In this document: positions 41,201-52,131 of the stretch, one piece after another | How the letters are laid out: each line of letters starts with the position of its first letter | Numbering within the stretch: position 1 is the first letter of the stretch | NCBI GenBank assembly: GCA_964017195.1 | Contig: OZ024891.1 | Span: forward strand, 1,052,694-1,116,693 | Source: Siderastrea radians | Lineage: Eukaryota > Cnidaria > Anthozoa > Scleractinia > Rhizangiidae | Direction of reading: 5' to 3' | DNA length: 64,000 bases | Program-made: the position numbers and the translations under genes | The notes under the pieces: model-generated | The model's input: the letters and a program-made list of their open reading frames with translations, nothing else | What the model was told of the DNA's origin: nothing | Database searches by the model: none

Positions 41201-43443
41201 CCATTTTAGCTAGCCCTTTTTTGGTTTTTGCGTCATAGGGTTGAAAGCTTAGACTCTTCTACTGGAAAAATGCTTAAATAACCAGAAATCAAAGATAAAT
41301 ATACCTTGAACTCTAGGCTTCCAACCTCATCACGCAAAAACCAAATAGCAAAGCGAGAAAGGGTATCATGTGGGCGAGTTCTCACATGGGCGCGCTTGGC
41401 TTCCGCGTCTCGCTCGCTCAAACTGCTGCCAAGGAAGATTACATCACGGGACGTTCAATAATCACATCGTCGATAAATATCGTGCTACAGTTGAGCGAGT
41501 TAAGGCTAAGCACGGCACTCTCCCCCCCCCCCCCGGAAGAGAGGGTTACTGCCTAATGTGGTCTATACTGGGGTGTGCCGCTGGACAGGATATGGTTTTG
41601 GTCTCTGTCCCTAAACATGGTAAATTATTTTATGCGCATCTTCCCCAACCGGGTATGGTCAGTACGATCGAGATTCCATTTCGTTTTTCTGTCCTAAACA
41701 GGGCCAGGGTGTCAAACCCGCAACGTCACCCCTACACCCAAACATTGGTCAAAAGACCCTTTCTCCACCCCCCCACCCCCCCCCCACCCCCGGGAGCGGG
41801 AGGGCACAGGAGTAGCGCGACTCTGCAGAACCTAGAGTAAGGGACGCCGAGTGCTATGAAGTATCTGTGGCCAAAATTATGGAACACAGTAATTCCAGAA
41901 CAAAATGCAATAACATTACCTGCTCGGGCTAACAACAACTTGAATTCACTGTCAACCGCTTTATCTGCACTTAGTCCCTGCAATTGAAGATGCCGCGAGA
42001 TGTGTCTTGTGCATTCTTTTAGAGAAACAACTTCAACGTGGCCTGGGTAACAACTGCTTAATCCACAGGCAGTAACCCTCCCCAGAAGAGTGGAAAAACT
42101 ACACGTCGCCATATATCAGTACTTACACACTGTGAATGTAACTTACTGCAATGTTTATTTTATTTCATGAACTGTAATTAAATTAGTAGTAAAATTACAA
42201 CAGCACGTACATTGCGAAATTACCGCGCTTAATAGAGAGAGTCGTGACCGTAAAAACTCTTTTGTGGAGCTTGTGCTAACATGTAATCCAACAAAGTACT
42301 AGCTGTCTGTTGCAAGTTTTTTTTTTCTTTTTAACTTTCCACCAAGTTTTTATCTCAAATCACAAAACAGAAATCGAATACGTGACTCTCTCTGTTAGTG
42401 TGGTGTGACACGTGCAGGTCAGTGCAGAGGTCACCTGTCTTTCCGCGTATTCCTCTAGGCGATGAGTTTAAAATATCGTCGCTCAATCAGGAAACTGAAA
42501 ATTCGTTTGTCTACAGTTTGGAATGTTTTTCTGTTGCATTGTTGCGTTTTCGGTTGGCAAGGTAGGCGGCATAGCACGTCGTTTCTCTGTGTTTTCGATG
42601 TTATCTTGGTTAAGTTGAATGAGTGGATTCCTGTCTTGTTGAAATGCCGTTAAAAATCTGCTTTGTCTTAACATTTTAAGACTCAGCAAGACTCAAGAAA
42701 GCAGAACTCTCTTTCAAAGATCAGGAAAAACATTGTGCATGCATGTGTAACTAATGGTGAGCCTATCTTAAACGACCGTTGTAATTGTTAGCAGTATTCC
42801 AGGAATTAAATCTGCAATTTGCATATAATTCTACCCTCTCAGATCACTAAACAGTAAAATTTACTGACGGGGAAGTATTTGATTCTAAAAGCTGTAACTT
42901 TGCTGGTGAAAAGTACAATGACAGAGCTTTCTTTCTGTGTAGTCTTAATCATTAAACGATACATACCAGATGCCGTTTTAAGCGGCCGAAGTTAGCCTTC
43001 ATTTTACCTTGTGATAAACAAGGTTAAGAGCGGCTCGATAAAAACGCCGCTTGAAAATGTTTGAAACGAAACATTGGCAAATTTATTAAACAGTTTTAAA
43101 GTAGAAAGGTTAAATAATGTGCGTGGTTTGTTTCGTTTCGAAAGAATCTTTTTTATGCTCTCACCGGCTTCCTAAAGTTGAGTGAGAATTTGAGCCGTTT
43201 AGAGACCTTAAAACCGCCATTTTATGCATTTTTCGAACTTTTTAAATTTTCGTCCGTTAAATAACTCGTTGGAACTTTTCATTATTTTTTCTTGAATTAG
43301 CTTACCCAAAGGGATGTTTTGGCAAAATAAAAAAAAATTCGATTTTTTGTGAGTGTCTTTCGATTCTCGATATTCTCAGAAAATGGCTCTTAAATACTAA
43401 AATGCCTTAAATTGAATACAAGCCGAGAAACTTAAAATTATTA

Positions 43444-43477
<34 letters not shown>

Positions 43478-46400
43478 GTTATTTATTTATTTATTTTATT
43501 TTATTTTTTTACCTGTTGGAAGGATAGTGACGGTAGTCACAGCTGGAGTCGTAGGCACAACCTCTCTTGCAGATACCTTGCCTAAAACTAGAAATTTTAG
43601 CTCCTTCGTACCATTAGCTGTTTGGAACTCTTTGACGATGCTGTTATTGGTTACATTTGATGTAGGCTCAAAGACAAGGTCATAGTCTACCCCGACACTT
43701 CCTGGGAAAAATCTTATAATACGGATGGCCACAAAAAAGGGAAATTTGCTCCTGCAGAAGGGTACAATAATGTCAGTTATCTGGACAATGAGAGCACGTG
43801 ATTTTTGAGAATTGATGTCATCGTAGGCAAGGTCGTAAGTCCTCCCTGTGATGGTTACTGTCACTGAAAACGTTCGTTTAGGCTTTTCTAAAAGACAAAA
43901 GGAAACAAAAAACAATCAATCACTTTTCTGTGAACACAAAGGGTCAAATATTTGTAATATAACTTTCTCAAGAGTGATTAACATCTCATCGGAGCAGTCC
44001 AATATCAAACAGAGGACAGTTAAAGGACATGAACATTATCATTATCGTGTTTGACACGTAAATAAAGTTTCTTACTTACTCACTCACTCACTTACGTACT
44101 TACTTACTTACATTATCAACAAGTGGGCCTTACGTTGTTACATCAGTGTTCAAACAAATTTATGATAACATTTCGCTCGAGAAAAAACTGTTTTCAGACA
44201 AATGAAATAGGGTAACTGCTATTTCTTTAATGCTCCATTTATCGCACGTACTAAACTTAGTGATTAACACATGGTCTTACGCACCTTGGTACAGGCTGTT
44301 AAACAAATAAAAAGATAAATGAAAGAATAAATAAATAATAAACAACTGTCTTGCTTGTATTTCAAAAGAAGGCTAGCCGTGTTTACACACATGCGTTTCT
44401 ATTCTTTAATACCTGCAATAAAAGCACAATATAAATAACTTTACCTCACCTTCTTCGCACTTCTTTCCTTGAAAACGTCCTGTACATGTGCATTGGAATG
44501 ATGGATCTTCCTTTGTACAGGTTCCACCATTTAAACAAGGATTGGGACTACACGCATCGGGGACTGAAATTAGCAAATAAGTGAAATGTTGGTTTGTGCC
44601 CGAGCAAAAAGATCAAAGGAGGGAAATTCGGCACTATAGCCCTATTTAAACAATAGAGTTCTTCTGTCACTATCGTGTGATAGGGTGCCCGAGGAAAATT
44701 GATGTTCACAACAAACATCAAATTTCCGAGGGAACCTATCACACATATATAGGGCCTGAGACAAAAGGACTCAATTGTTTTTATTGTACAACGCTACATT
44801 TTGAGCGAAAATTGCCAAAAACCGGCACTTTGCGCTGACAGGCACCCTCTGAGGAGAGATACTAACACGTCACGTGATCGATTTTGACCAACGTCAGCAC
44901 ACCAAAATATAGTGTTTTACTATAATCAATATTATTCCCCTTATGCGTCACTGGTAAAATCTGTTGAATTATAAATTAAAAATTTGGGGCAAGTAGCACT
45001 TGAGTTCCCCTTTCTTTAACAGAAGACAACGTAAATTCCTTACATTGGTGCAGTAGAATACATATAGCGCCTGGGAAAAACACTGTCTAAGATCTGCTAG
45101 AAAAAAACTTAACTCGGAAAATGTTGCAAGACAAACTAATTGCAGTAATTTGTCAACTATTGTGGAATGAAGAACATATTGAAGGACCCAATTAATGCGT
45201 TATTTCCTATGCGTAGTTAAGGCCACATATAAGGATAGTCCTAAAAGGTATACAAGAGTCGATGCAAGATACTGAAAACGAAATCAAATTAAAACGCCAG
45301 GGACATACAACACGAGAGAGCTTTACTTTAAGCATAAAATAATTATTTCTTACCTCTCTCTACACCTCAGTTACTAATATAACTCAAAACAGATTTTTGT
45401 GATCAAAAAACAACTCTTCAGATAGAAAACCTGTACAAGAGTTGCTGTACCTTCTTGACAAAGATCTCCAATGTAGCCACTATTACACAGACAAAAAAAA
45501 CCATTTATTTCGTCGATACATTTTCCACGACCAGAGCAATTGACATTTTTGCAATCATCTATATCTGAAAAAAAAACCAAAACTATGAATAAAAAGTCTC
45601 AGTATAGCGGCAAAGCACCTGAAATGTGTAGAATAAACTTTTTACAAAGATAACAAAAAGATACGGTTAGAGTCGCGACAAAAAGAGAACGCTTACTTGT
45701 AGAGCAGTTCACTCCAGTAAATCCAGGGGCACATGATGGGAATACTGTCGGTAATGATGTTGTTGGAACGATCGAGGATGACACTGACAGTGACTTACTG
45801 AAGGATGTAGATAACGACTGACTTAAGGAAACACTTGGTGAGACGCTTTGTGATGTAGAAGAAGAAACGCTAGTCGAGGTGGAGGTCAAAACACCTGGGG
45901 AGACGCTGGTTAAAGTTGAGGCAGATCCACTCGGCGTTATGCTGCCAGATATCGATGTCGACACACTTCTCGGCGAGGTGGAGGACGAGACACTAGCTGA
46001 GGTGGAGGCCGAGACATTGGGCGAAACGCTCGCCGAGGACGATGCTAATACCGACACACTGGCTGAGACGCTCGGCGAGGTGGAGGCCGAGACACTAGCT
46101 GAGATGGACGCCGGTATACTGGGCGAAACGCTGGCTGATGCCGATGCTGATGCTGACACACTGGCTGAGACGCTCGGCAGAGTAAAGGCCGGGACACGGG
46201 GGGAAACGCTGGCCGAGGGCGATGCAGACCCCGACACACTGGCTGCGATGCTCAGAGAGGAGGAGGCGAAGACACTGGGCGAAACGCTGGCCGAGGGCGA
46301 TGCCGATGCTGACACACTGCCTGAGATGCTTGGTGAGGTGGAAACCGAAACACTAGCCGAGGTGGAGGCTGAGACACTGAAGGAAACGCTGGCCGAGGGC

Positions 46401-49400
46401 GAAGCCGATGCCGACACACTGGCTGAGGCGCTCGGCGAGGTGGAGGCTGACACACTAGCTGAGGTGGAGCCGGAGACACTGGGCAAAACACTGGCCGAGG
46501 TCGAAGCCGATGCCAACACAGTGGCTGAGACACTCGGCGACGTGGAGGCCGAGACACTAGCTGAGGTTAAGGCCGTGACACTGGGCGAAACACTGGCCGC
46601 GGACGATGCCGATGCCGACACACTGGCTGAGACGCTCGGCGAGGCGGAGGCCGAGACACTAGCTGAGGTTAAGGCCGTGACACTGGGCGAAACACTGGCC
46701 GAGGGCGATGCCGATGCCGACACACTGGCTGAGACGCTCGGCGAGGTGGAGGCCGAGACACTAGCTGAAGTTAAGGCCGTGACACTGGGCGAAACACTGG
46801 CCGAGGGCGATGCCGATGCCGATGCCGACACACTGGCTGAGACGCTCGGCGAGGTGGAGGCCGAGACACTAGCTGAAATGGAGGACAAGACACTCGACGA
46901 AGCACTGGCCGAGTGCGATGCCGATGCCGATGCCGACACATTGGCTGAGATTCTCGGCGAGGTGGAGGGCGAGACACTAACTGAGGTGGAGCCGGAGACA
47001 CTGGGCGAAACACTGGCCGGGGTCGAAGCCGATGCCGACACACTGGCTGAGATGCTCGGCGAGGTGGAGGCCGAGACACTAGCTGACGTGGAGGACGAGA
47101 CACTGTGCGAAACACTGGCCGGGGTCGAAGCCGATGCCGACACACTGGCTAAGACGATCGACGAGGTGGAGGCCGAGACACTAGTTGAGGTGGAGGACGA
47201 GACACTCGGCGAAACACTGGCCGAGGGCGAAGCTGATGCCGACATACTAGATAAGACGCTCGACGAGGTGGAGGCCGAGACACTAGCTGAGGTGGAGCCG
47301 GAGACACTGGGCGAAACACTGGCCGGGGTTGAAGCCGATGCCGACACACTGGTTGAGACGCTCGGCAAGGTGGACGCCGAGACAATAGCTGAGGTTAAGG
47401 CCGTGACACTGGGCGAAACACTGGCCGAGGGCGATGCCGATGCCGACACACTGGCTAAGACGATCGACGAGGTGGAGGCCGAGACACTAGTTGAGGTGGA
47501 GGACGAGACACTCGACGAAACACTGGCCGAGGGCGAAGCTGATGCCGACACACTAGATAAGACGCTCGACGAAGTGGAGGCCGAGACAGTAGCTGAGGTG
47601 GAGCCGGAGACACTGGGCGAAACACTGGCCGGGGTTGAGGCCGATGCCGACACACTGGTTGAAACGCTCGGCGAGGTGGACGCCGAGACAATAGCTGAGG
47701 TTGAGGCCGTGACACTGGGCGAAACACTGGCCGAGGGCGATGCCGATGCCGACACACTGGCTGAAACGCTCGGCGAGGTGGAGGGCGAGACACTGGCTGA
47801 GGTGGAGCCGGAGACACTGGGCGAAACACTGGCCGAGGTCGAAGCCGATGCCGACACACTGGCTGAGACGCTCGGCGAGGTGGAGGCCGAGACCCTAGCT
47901 GACATGGAAGACGAGATACTCGGCGAAACACTGGCCGAGGGCGAAGCTGATGCCGACATACTAGATAAGACGCTCGACGAAGTGGAGGCCGAGACACTAG
48001 CTGAGGTGGAGCCGGAGACACTGGGCGAAACACTGGCCGGGGTTGAAGCCGATGCCGACACACTGGTTGAAACGCTCGGCGAGGTGGACGCCGAGACAAT
48101 AGCTGAGGTTGAGGCCGTGACACTGGGCGAAACACTGGCCGAGGGCGATGCCGATGCCGACACACTGGCTGAGACGCTCGGCGAGGTGGAGGGCGAGACA
48201 CTGGCTGAGGTGGAGCCGGAGACACTGGGCGAAACACTGGCCGAGGTCGAAGCCGATGCCGACACACTGGCTGAGATGCTCGGCGAGGTGGAGGCCGAGA
48301 CACTAGCTGACGTGGAAGACGAGATACTCGGCGAAACACTGGCCGAGGGCGAAGCTGATGCCGACATACTAGATAAGACGCTCGACGAGGTGGAGGCCGA
48401 GACACTAGCTGAGGTGGAGCCGGAGACACTGGGCGAAACACTGGCCGGGGTCGAAGCGGATGCCGACACACTGGTTGAGGTCGAGGCTGTGGGACATTGG
48501 CTGACACACTGGCTGAGACAGTTGGCTGAGACGCTTGGTGAGGTGGAGGCCGAGACACTGGGCAAAACGCTCGCCGAGGGCGATGCCGATCCCGACACGC
48601 TGGCTGAGACGCTCGGCGAGGTGGAGGCCGCGACACTGGGCGAAACGGTGGCCGATGGCGAAGCTGATGCTGACACACTGGCTGAGATGCTCGGCGAGGT
48701 GGAGGCCGAGACACTAGCTGACGTGGAGCCGGAGACACTGGGCGAAACACTGGCCGGGGTCGAAGCCGATGCCGACACACTGGTTGAGGTCGAGGCTGTG
48801 GGACATTGGTTGACACACTGGCTGAGACAGTTGGCTGAGACGCTTGGTGAGGTGGAGGCCGAGACACTGGGCGAAACGCTCGCCGAGGGCGATACCGATC
48901 CCGACAGGCTGGCTGAGAGGCTCAGCGAGGTGGAGGCCGCGACACTGGGCGAAACGGTGGCCGATGGCGAAGATGATGCTGACACAATAGCTGAGACGCT
49001 CGTCGAGGTGGAGGCCAAGACACTGGGCGAAACGCTGGCCGAGGGCGTTGCCGATGACAGCACACTGGCTGAGACGCTCGGTGAGATTGTGGTTGAGACA
49101 CTAACTGACGAGGAGGGCGATGCAGTGTGCGAAACGCCGATAGAAGGCGATGCCGATGCCGTTGTTGAGGCTGAGACCCTCGGAGAGGTAGAGACCGAGA
49201 TACTTGGTGAAACACTGGTTGAGGGCGATGCAGATACCGACACACTGGCTGAGACACTCGGCGAGGTGGATGGCGAGACACTACCTGAGGTAGAAACTGA
49301 GACACTTACCGAAACGCTACTAGAGGTCGATGCCGATACCGACATACTGCCCGACACATTCAGCGAGGTGGAGGAGGCTGTGACACCGGGCGAAACGCTT

Positions 49401-49516
49401 GCTGAGGGTGATGTAGATGTCGATACCGACGTACTGGCTGAGACGCTCGATGCTGACTCACTGAGCAGACTGAAAGCAAACGGCAGAAATACAAGGAAGG
49501 ATGCCTTGTAGGTCAT
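35990..49516 (-). CDS. Membrane mucin: Ser-rich repeats, two EGF, SEA, transmembrane (five-exon gene span)
   Basis: Exons, in transcript order: 49516-45697, 45564-45451, 44563-44450, 43887-43513, 36165-35990. All junctions have GT/AG and every intron is phase 1; lengths 3820+114+114+375+176 sum to 4,599 nt, exactly 1,532 codons plus stop, a strong internal check. The protein has a signal peptide, a long Ser/Ala/Val/Thr repeat region likely O-glycosylated, two EGF domains, a SEA domain and a C-terminal membrane helix with a short basic tail. It fits a surface or mucus-associated membrane mucin. An alternative donor GTGAGT at 36076 could remove the tail. Intron 4 is 7.3 kb of fold-back repeats. 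Confidence 0.8.
36537..36561 (-). ncRNA. Hammerhead-ribozyme-like core, left arm
   Basis: The minus strand reads CTGATGA, a short stem GGTC/GACC with TAA loop, then GAAACG. Conserved hammerhead boxes CUGAUGA and GAAA are present. One extra base lies between CUGAUGA and stem II, and stems I and III are not convincing, so activity is doubtful. Confidence 0.3.
36937..37156 (+). pseudogene. Penelope GIY-YIG endonuclease, C-terminal fragment
   Basis: The frame reads [20 protein letters not shown], then [20 protein letters not shown] and ends RNRICYN stop. The HFN..H.L.DF, E..W and L.P.GLN motifs are those at the end of Penelope-type endonuclease domains. The N-terminal GIY-YIG core and the reverse transcriptase are missing because of 5' truncation. 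Confidence 0.7.
37157..37440. other. Penelope 3' untranslated spacer
   Basis: Between endonuclease stop and the right terminal repeat; no ORF of note. It contains GGGCCCCC-rich and TTTTGTCAGCC-like phrases without recognised function. Confidence 0.4.
37808..37832 (+). ncRNA. Hammerhead-ribozyme-like core, right arm
   Basis: CTGATGA, GGTC-TAA-GACC, GAAACG in the plus strand. A distant CGTC at about 37866 could close a 3-bp stem III (ACG/CGT) and define a cleavage position. Hammerhead motifs are known from Penelope terminal repeats, but the extra base after CUGAUGA is atypical. Confidence 0.35.
37908..38211. other. Intronic spacer
   Basis: AT-rich intron sequence beginning with an AT dinucleotide run; no gene. 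Confidence 0.4.
38212..38253 (+). repeat. (ATT)n microsatellite
   Basis: About fourteen ATT units. Confidence 0.9.
38300..38770. repeat. Fold-back repeat with hammerhead-like motif in both arms
   Basis: Arms of about 180 bp (about 38300-38480 and 38575-38770) are inverted copies sharing GATGTATATACAAGGCTAAA, TTTTCGACAAGTATGTCATC and CCCGAAGGGAACAACTGCGC. The spacer holds a tandem TTAGGCCCTCGATGATCTTT duplication. CTGATGATGACATACTTGTC followed by GAAAACG (plus 38668-38694; minus 38368-38394) repeats the boxed layout of the Penelope arms, so this is probably a second, smaller Penelope-derived fold-back. Confidence 0.75.
40547..40800 (+). mobile_element. tRNA-derived SINE inserted in the left palindrome arm
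   Basis: GGGATGGCGCAGTGGTGAGA gives a pol III A box, and GGGTTCGATTCCC (about 40594-40606) the B box. It is followed by a body including GTCATATGTGGGTTGAGTTT, and an AATAAAG tail with TATTTATTTATTT. The SINE type is familiar from cnidarian genomes. It is absent at the mirror position of the right arm. Confidence 0.75.
41938..42112 (-). pseudogene. Exon-like ORF in the right palindrome arm
   Basis: The minus frame reads [20 protein letters not shown], then [20 protein letters not shown] and LLLARAG, followed by GTAATG, a possible donor. The mirror copy (about 40212-40400, plus) has a stop at the LQ position. No domain is recognised. It may be a captured or element-borne first exon. Confidence 0.3.
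43447..43476 (+). repeat. (TTA)n microsatellite
   Basis: About ten units just left of the SEA exon, next to a TTTA-rich run. Confidence 0.85.
43513..43887 (-). CDS. Mucin exon 4: SEA domain
   Basis: Acceptor TTGTCTTTTAG and donor CAACAG/GTAAAA bound 375 bp in phase 1. It begins [20 protein letters not shown] and contains a SEA-type fold. The [12 protein letters not shown] segment corresponds to the strand-turn where membrane mucins self-cleave (GSVVV type: the Gly-Ser pair is kept). A proline/threonine stalk ([16 protein letters not shown]) leads to the membrane exon. Self-cleavage would leave a non-covalent extracellular-membrane heterodimer. Confidence 0.7.
44450..44563 (-). CDS. Mucin exon 3: second EGF-like domain
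   Basis: 114 bp, phase 1-1, acceptor TTGCTAATTTCAG and donor GAAG/GTGAGG. It reads [16 protein letters not shown], then [16 protein letters not shown], with the six Cys of an EGF domain in normal order. Phase-1 borders and 38 codons are typical of EGF exon units. Confidence 0.85.
44671..44750. repeat. Short hairpin in mucin intron 2
   Basis: TATCGTGTGATAGGGTGCCC pairs imperfectly with GGGAACCTATCACACATATA, with inner arms ...AAATTGATGTT / AACATCAAATTT. Likely a small MITE. Confidence 0.6.
45451..45564 (-). CDS. Mucin exon 2: first EGF-like domain
   Basis: 114 bp, phase 1-1, acceptor GGTTTTTTTTTCAG and donor AGAAG/GTACAG. It reads (N)[16 protein letters not shown], then [18 protein letters not shown], with six Cys and a DIDDC start of the calcium-binding EGF type. 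Confidence 0.85.
45697..49516 (-). CDS. Mucin exon 1: signal peptide and Ser/Ala/Val/Thr repeat region
   Basis: The 1,273-codon exon starts [18 protein letters not shown], a typical signal peptide. It is followed by about 34 or more imperfect units of a 34-residue repeat (consensus around [20 protein letters not shown] and [14 protein letters not shown]), encoded by a 102-bp minisatellite. It ends with [14 protein letters not shown], the last half of an EGF-like loop, and donor GTAAGC at 45691-45696. Ser/Thr density suggests heavy O-glycosylation. Larger blocks of about four units are themselves repeated, suggesting recent expansion by unequal exchange. Confidence 0.85.
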
Positions 49517-52125
49517 AGCTGGGGGATATGTGTCACAATGACTGTATGAAGAACGTCCACTTCTTGAATCTCGTACTTTGGCTGCTTAGGCTAATGAGCT
49601 ATCTGTGAGAAGAAATTGAAATACAAGAAAACAGTTAAGTAATAAGTAACCACAAAGTGGTCTTATTTAGAGAAGCCACCGTTTGATATCCGTGAATGTC
49701 AACAGATTAAAAAGAAGTTATTAAAAATCGATTATGCTTAATAGTTGTCATCTCGGATATTTGACTCCGTTCAAAATTTAACTTAAACTTTGATTATTCT
49801 TGTTTAGCTCTTTGTCATCCTTCACTGATTGAGTTAACTATATTATTCTACAGACAATCACGTGCCTCATTAATGAAATAGCAAATCCAAATGGAAAATT
49901 AAATCTGAAAAACTATGATCTTTGTCTGTTCAGGTACAAGAAATAACTAATAATTAAGTGAAATTGTGCAGATAACGATTTCTTGCAATAATAATATTGG
50001 AGCCCTGCAACATAGGCCTGATATTTGTTGGTATTTAGCAACCTATACGTGTTACAATCCCTGTCAACAAATATTTAGGTTTTTTGATCTAATACTTAGT
50101 TATAACTTTCGGTCGTTGATAAGTGTTTGCTTGAACAATGCCGTATGGTCCTTAGAACGTAATACTAAGACGGACAAGGCACTTTGTTCCAACTAGAGCT
50201 GTTTCTTTTTATGTTTGCTGACCTCAAATCTATTGCATTCAGAGTAATATGATTGCTAACTTGTGTTTGTCAAAAATTCGTAAGGTTGCCAATTCTCTTC
50301 TTTTGAAATCAATCGCCTCCGCGTTCTGTGTTTAAATTTCTCTTCAATCTACTACTTCTTGCTGAAAATAACAAAAATATTATCACCACTTATTGCACAG
50401 ATGAGAGGCAGTGTCGTTACGGTGTTTGCCAAAAGACGCTTAAAGAAAAACAAAAACAAAGGAAACAATCAAGTATAGCCAACGATTGTTGGTCTTTTAA
50501 ATACGGCAGTTCAAATAACGCAGGAGCTCTTCAAAATAAATTTGGTGTACGGTGAACGTAACATGTCTTAAAAATTAACATACTGTATATTGGGTCAGTT
50601 AGTGAGCAGCATACGTGATAGTCGAGGTTAAGACAAGTAAGACATCACTGTTTTAAGGATTTCAGATAAGATGAAGTCGACAAAGTAGAACGAGGGAACA
50701 TGCATGTCCGTATTTATGTCAGTTTTGGACGGTAGTTATGGGAACCAAGTGTTACCTGTCCAGATAATTTGTAGAAAGTTCCATTTTATTGATAACTTTC
50801 CAGACTGCGTCACAATTAAAGAGAATATTCTAAAATTGGACCCGTAACCATGTGGGCTCGTCAATAAAACGAATTACCGTTATCAGAGCATGGAAAGCGA
50901 TCCTAGGTTTGAACATTTACTGTCCTTATATTTGTGATACTAAAACAAAAAGCAGACGGGGATAATTAAAGACCTTTTTTTTATTATGGTAGTAAAGAAT
51001 GTCTCGCCGGTATTGCGAAGTGATGAATGTTTTGTGGCTGTTGTATCGGAAATGAGGAGATGATGAAGCAAAAACGTTTGTGTGTAACGCACACGATGAT
51101 ATCAACTTCCGCAAATGCGTCCCTTGTGTTTAACCATTAAGTGTTCGACATACACTAAGAGCGTGGCACCGTAAACTGACGGTTGACTCTTTCTCTATCG
51201 AAAATAGTCAAGAGCGAAACAAGATATGTTTCGAACGCTGACCGCGCATTTTTTACGCAGAAGAAGGTTATAATGGAAGCCACCGAATTTTTCTTTTCTT
51301 CCTTTCTTTCTTCGGTTTTTTTGTTTTTTGTTTTTTTTGTTTTGCAACGGAAATGAGGTTCAGTTGGGGTCGTAGTTTTCTAAATGTCTTCATCCATTCG
51401 CATTGACAATTGGTGGTATTATTTGCACGATTCTCTTCACCAATTTGTCGCGAGTGTGACCCCAGTCTGATATAAGTGTCTTCCCTCGCCTCATCACCAA
51501 TCACAAACCGCAAACCGCACAGCACAATTCAAACTGTGTTAAGTATAAGTAGCCTCTGGCCATAAGAAACCAAGCAATATGTCAGGAATACACACTAGAA
51601 TTTTCCAATTTGTTCGCATACTTTCATTTTAATTCTAAATGATCTGCACGTTTCCAAGTCGATACCTTTTGTAGAGTCTCGTATATATAACAGACATGTC
51701 CTAAACAAAGAAGCAATAGTGGGTATGACTTTCCGCTCGGTATGCTAATTTAAGCTATAGTTTGTTTATAGCATATACATCGCAATGAACGTAATAGATG
51801 CTAGTCTATTTGGCCACTGCCTTTGCGGAGATAGAGTTCCTACTTATTACTTAACAAGAGAAACGTTTATGTAAGATATATTAAAGGACTATTTAGGACA
51901 AGGTTTGAATGAATACATATTTTTAAATCTATTTGTATATTGTTGGGATATGGATCAATGCATACACCCACACAAGTTTAACATTCATTCAATATAAATG
52001 TGCTTCAGTCTCTGTTTTGACTACGTACGTGCTAATAGCACATACCAGAGGTGACATCAAAGAAATGGATCACTGAAATTATTTTCCGGGCCGACCTTTT
52101 CTTTAACATACATATTTTCATTCCC
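49517..52125. other. Upstream of the mucin gene, no gene recognised
   Basis: 2.6 kb of AT-rich DNA. It should contain the mucin promoter and 5' untranslated sequence, but no TATA box with convincing spacing or further exon was identified. Confidence 0.4.
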
Positions 52126-52131
52126 TTGGCA

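Larger units (their letters stand above)
38935..43389. mobile_element. 4.46-kb palindrome bordered by TTAA
   Basis: The arms (about 38935-41245 and about 41310-43389) are reverse complements with scattered substitutions and small indels; centre near 41,280. TTAA at 38931-38934 and 43390-43393 borders inner ends GAGCCATTTTCTGAG on both sides. A tRNA-derived SINE (about 40547-40800) interrupts only the left arm. Similarity stops at the TTAA, so the unit behaved as one block, which suggests a fold-back transposon or an inverted duplication captured by one. The independent SINE and substitutions argue against an assembly artefact. Confidence 0.75.
36166..43512. other. Mucin intron 4, built largely of fold-back elements
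   Basis: Between the SEA exon and the membrane exon lie, in order from the right, the 4.46-kb palindrome (38935-43389), a 0.47-kb fold-back (38300-38770) and the Penelope-like fold-back (36464-37907), separated by microsatellites. No further mucin exon was found in it. Confidence 0.7.

Noticed and set aside
40989..41421. Short ORFs near the palindrome centre on both strands
   Set aside because: Mirror images of one another produced by the palindrome; no domain.
47455..48867. Minus-strand Arg/Pro-rich ORF of 470 codons
   Set aside because: Another frame of the same period-3 repeat; no start context or continuation.
45879..49511. Long plus-strand ORF of 1,210 codons rich in Glu, Thr, Leu and Ala
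   Set aside because: It is the exact antisense of the mucin repeat exon. The 102-bp unit is a multiple of three and lacks stops on both strands. The minus strand has the signal peptide, splice sites and EGF/SEA continuation.
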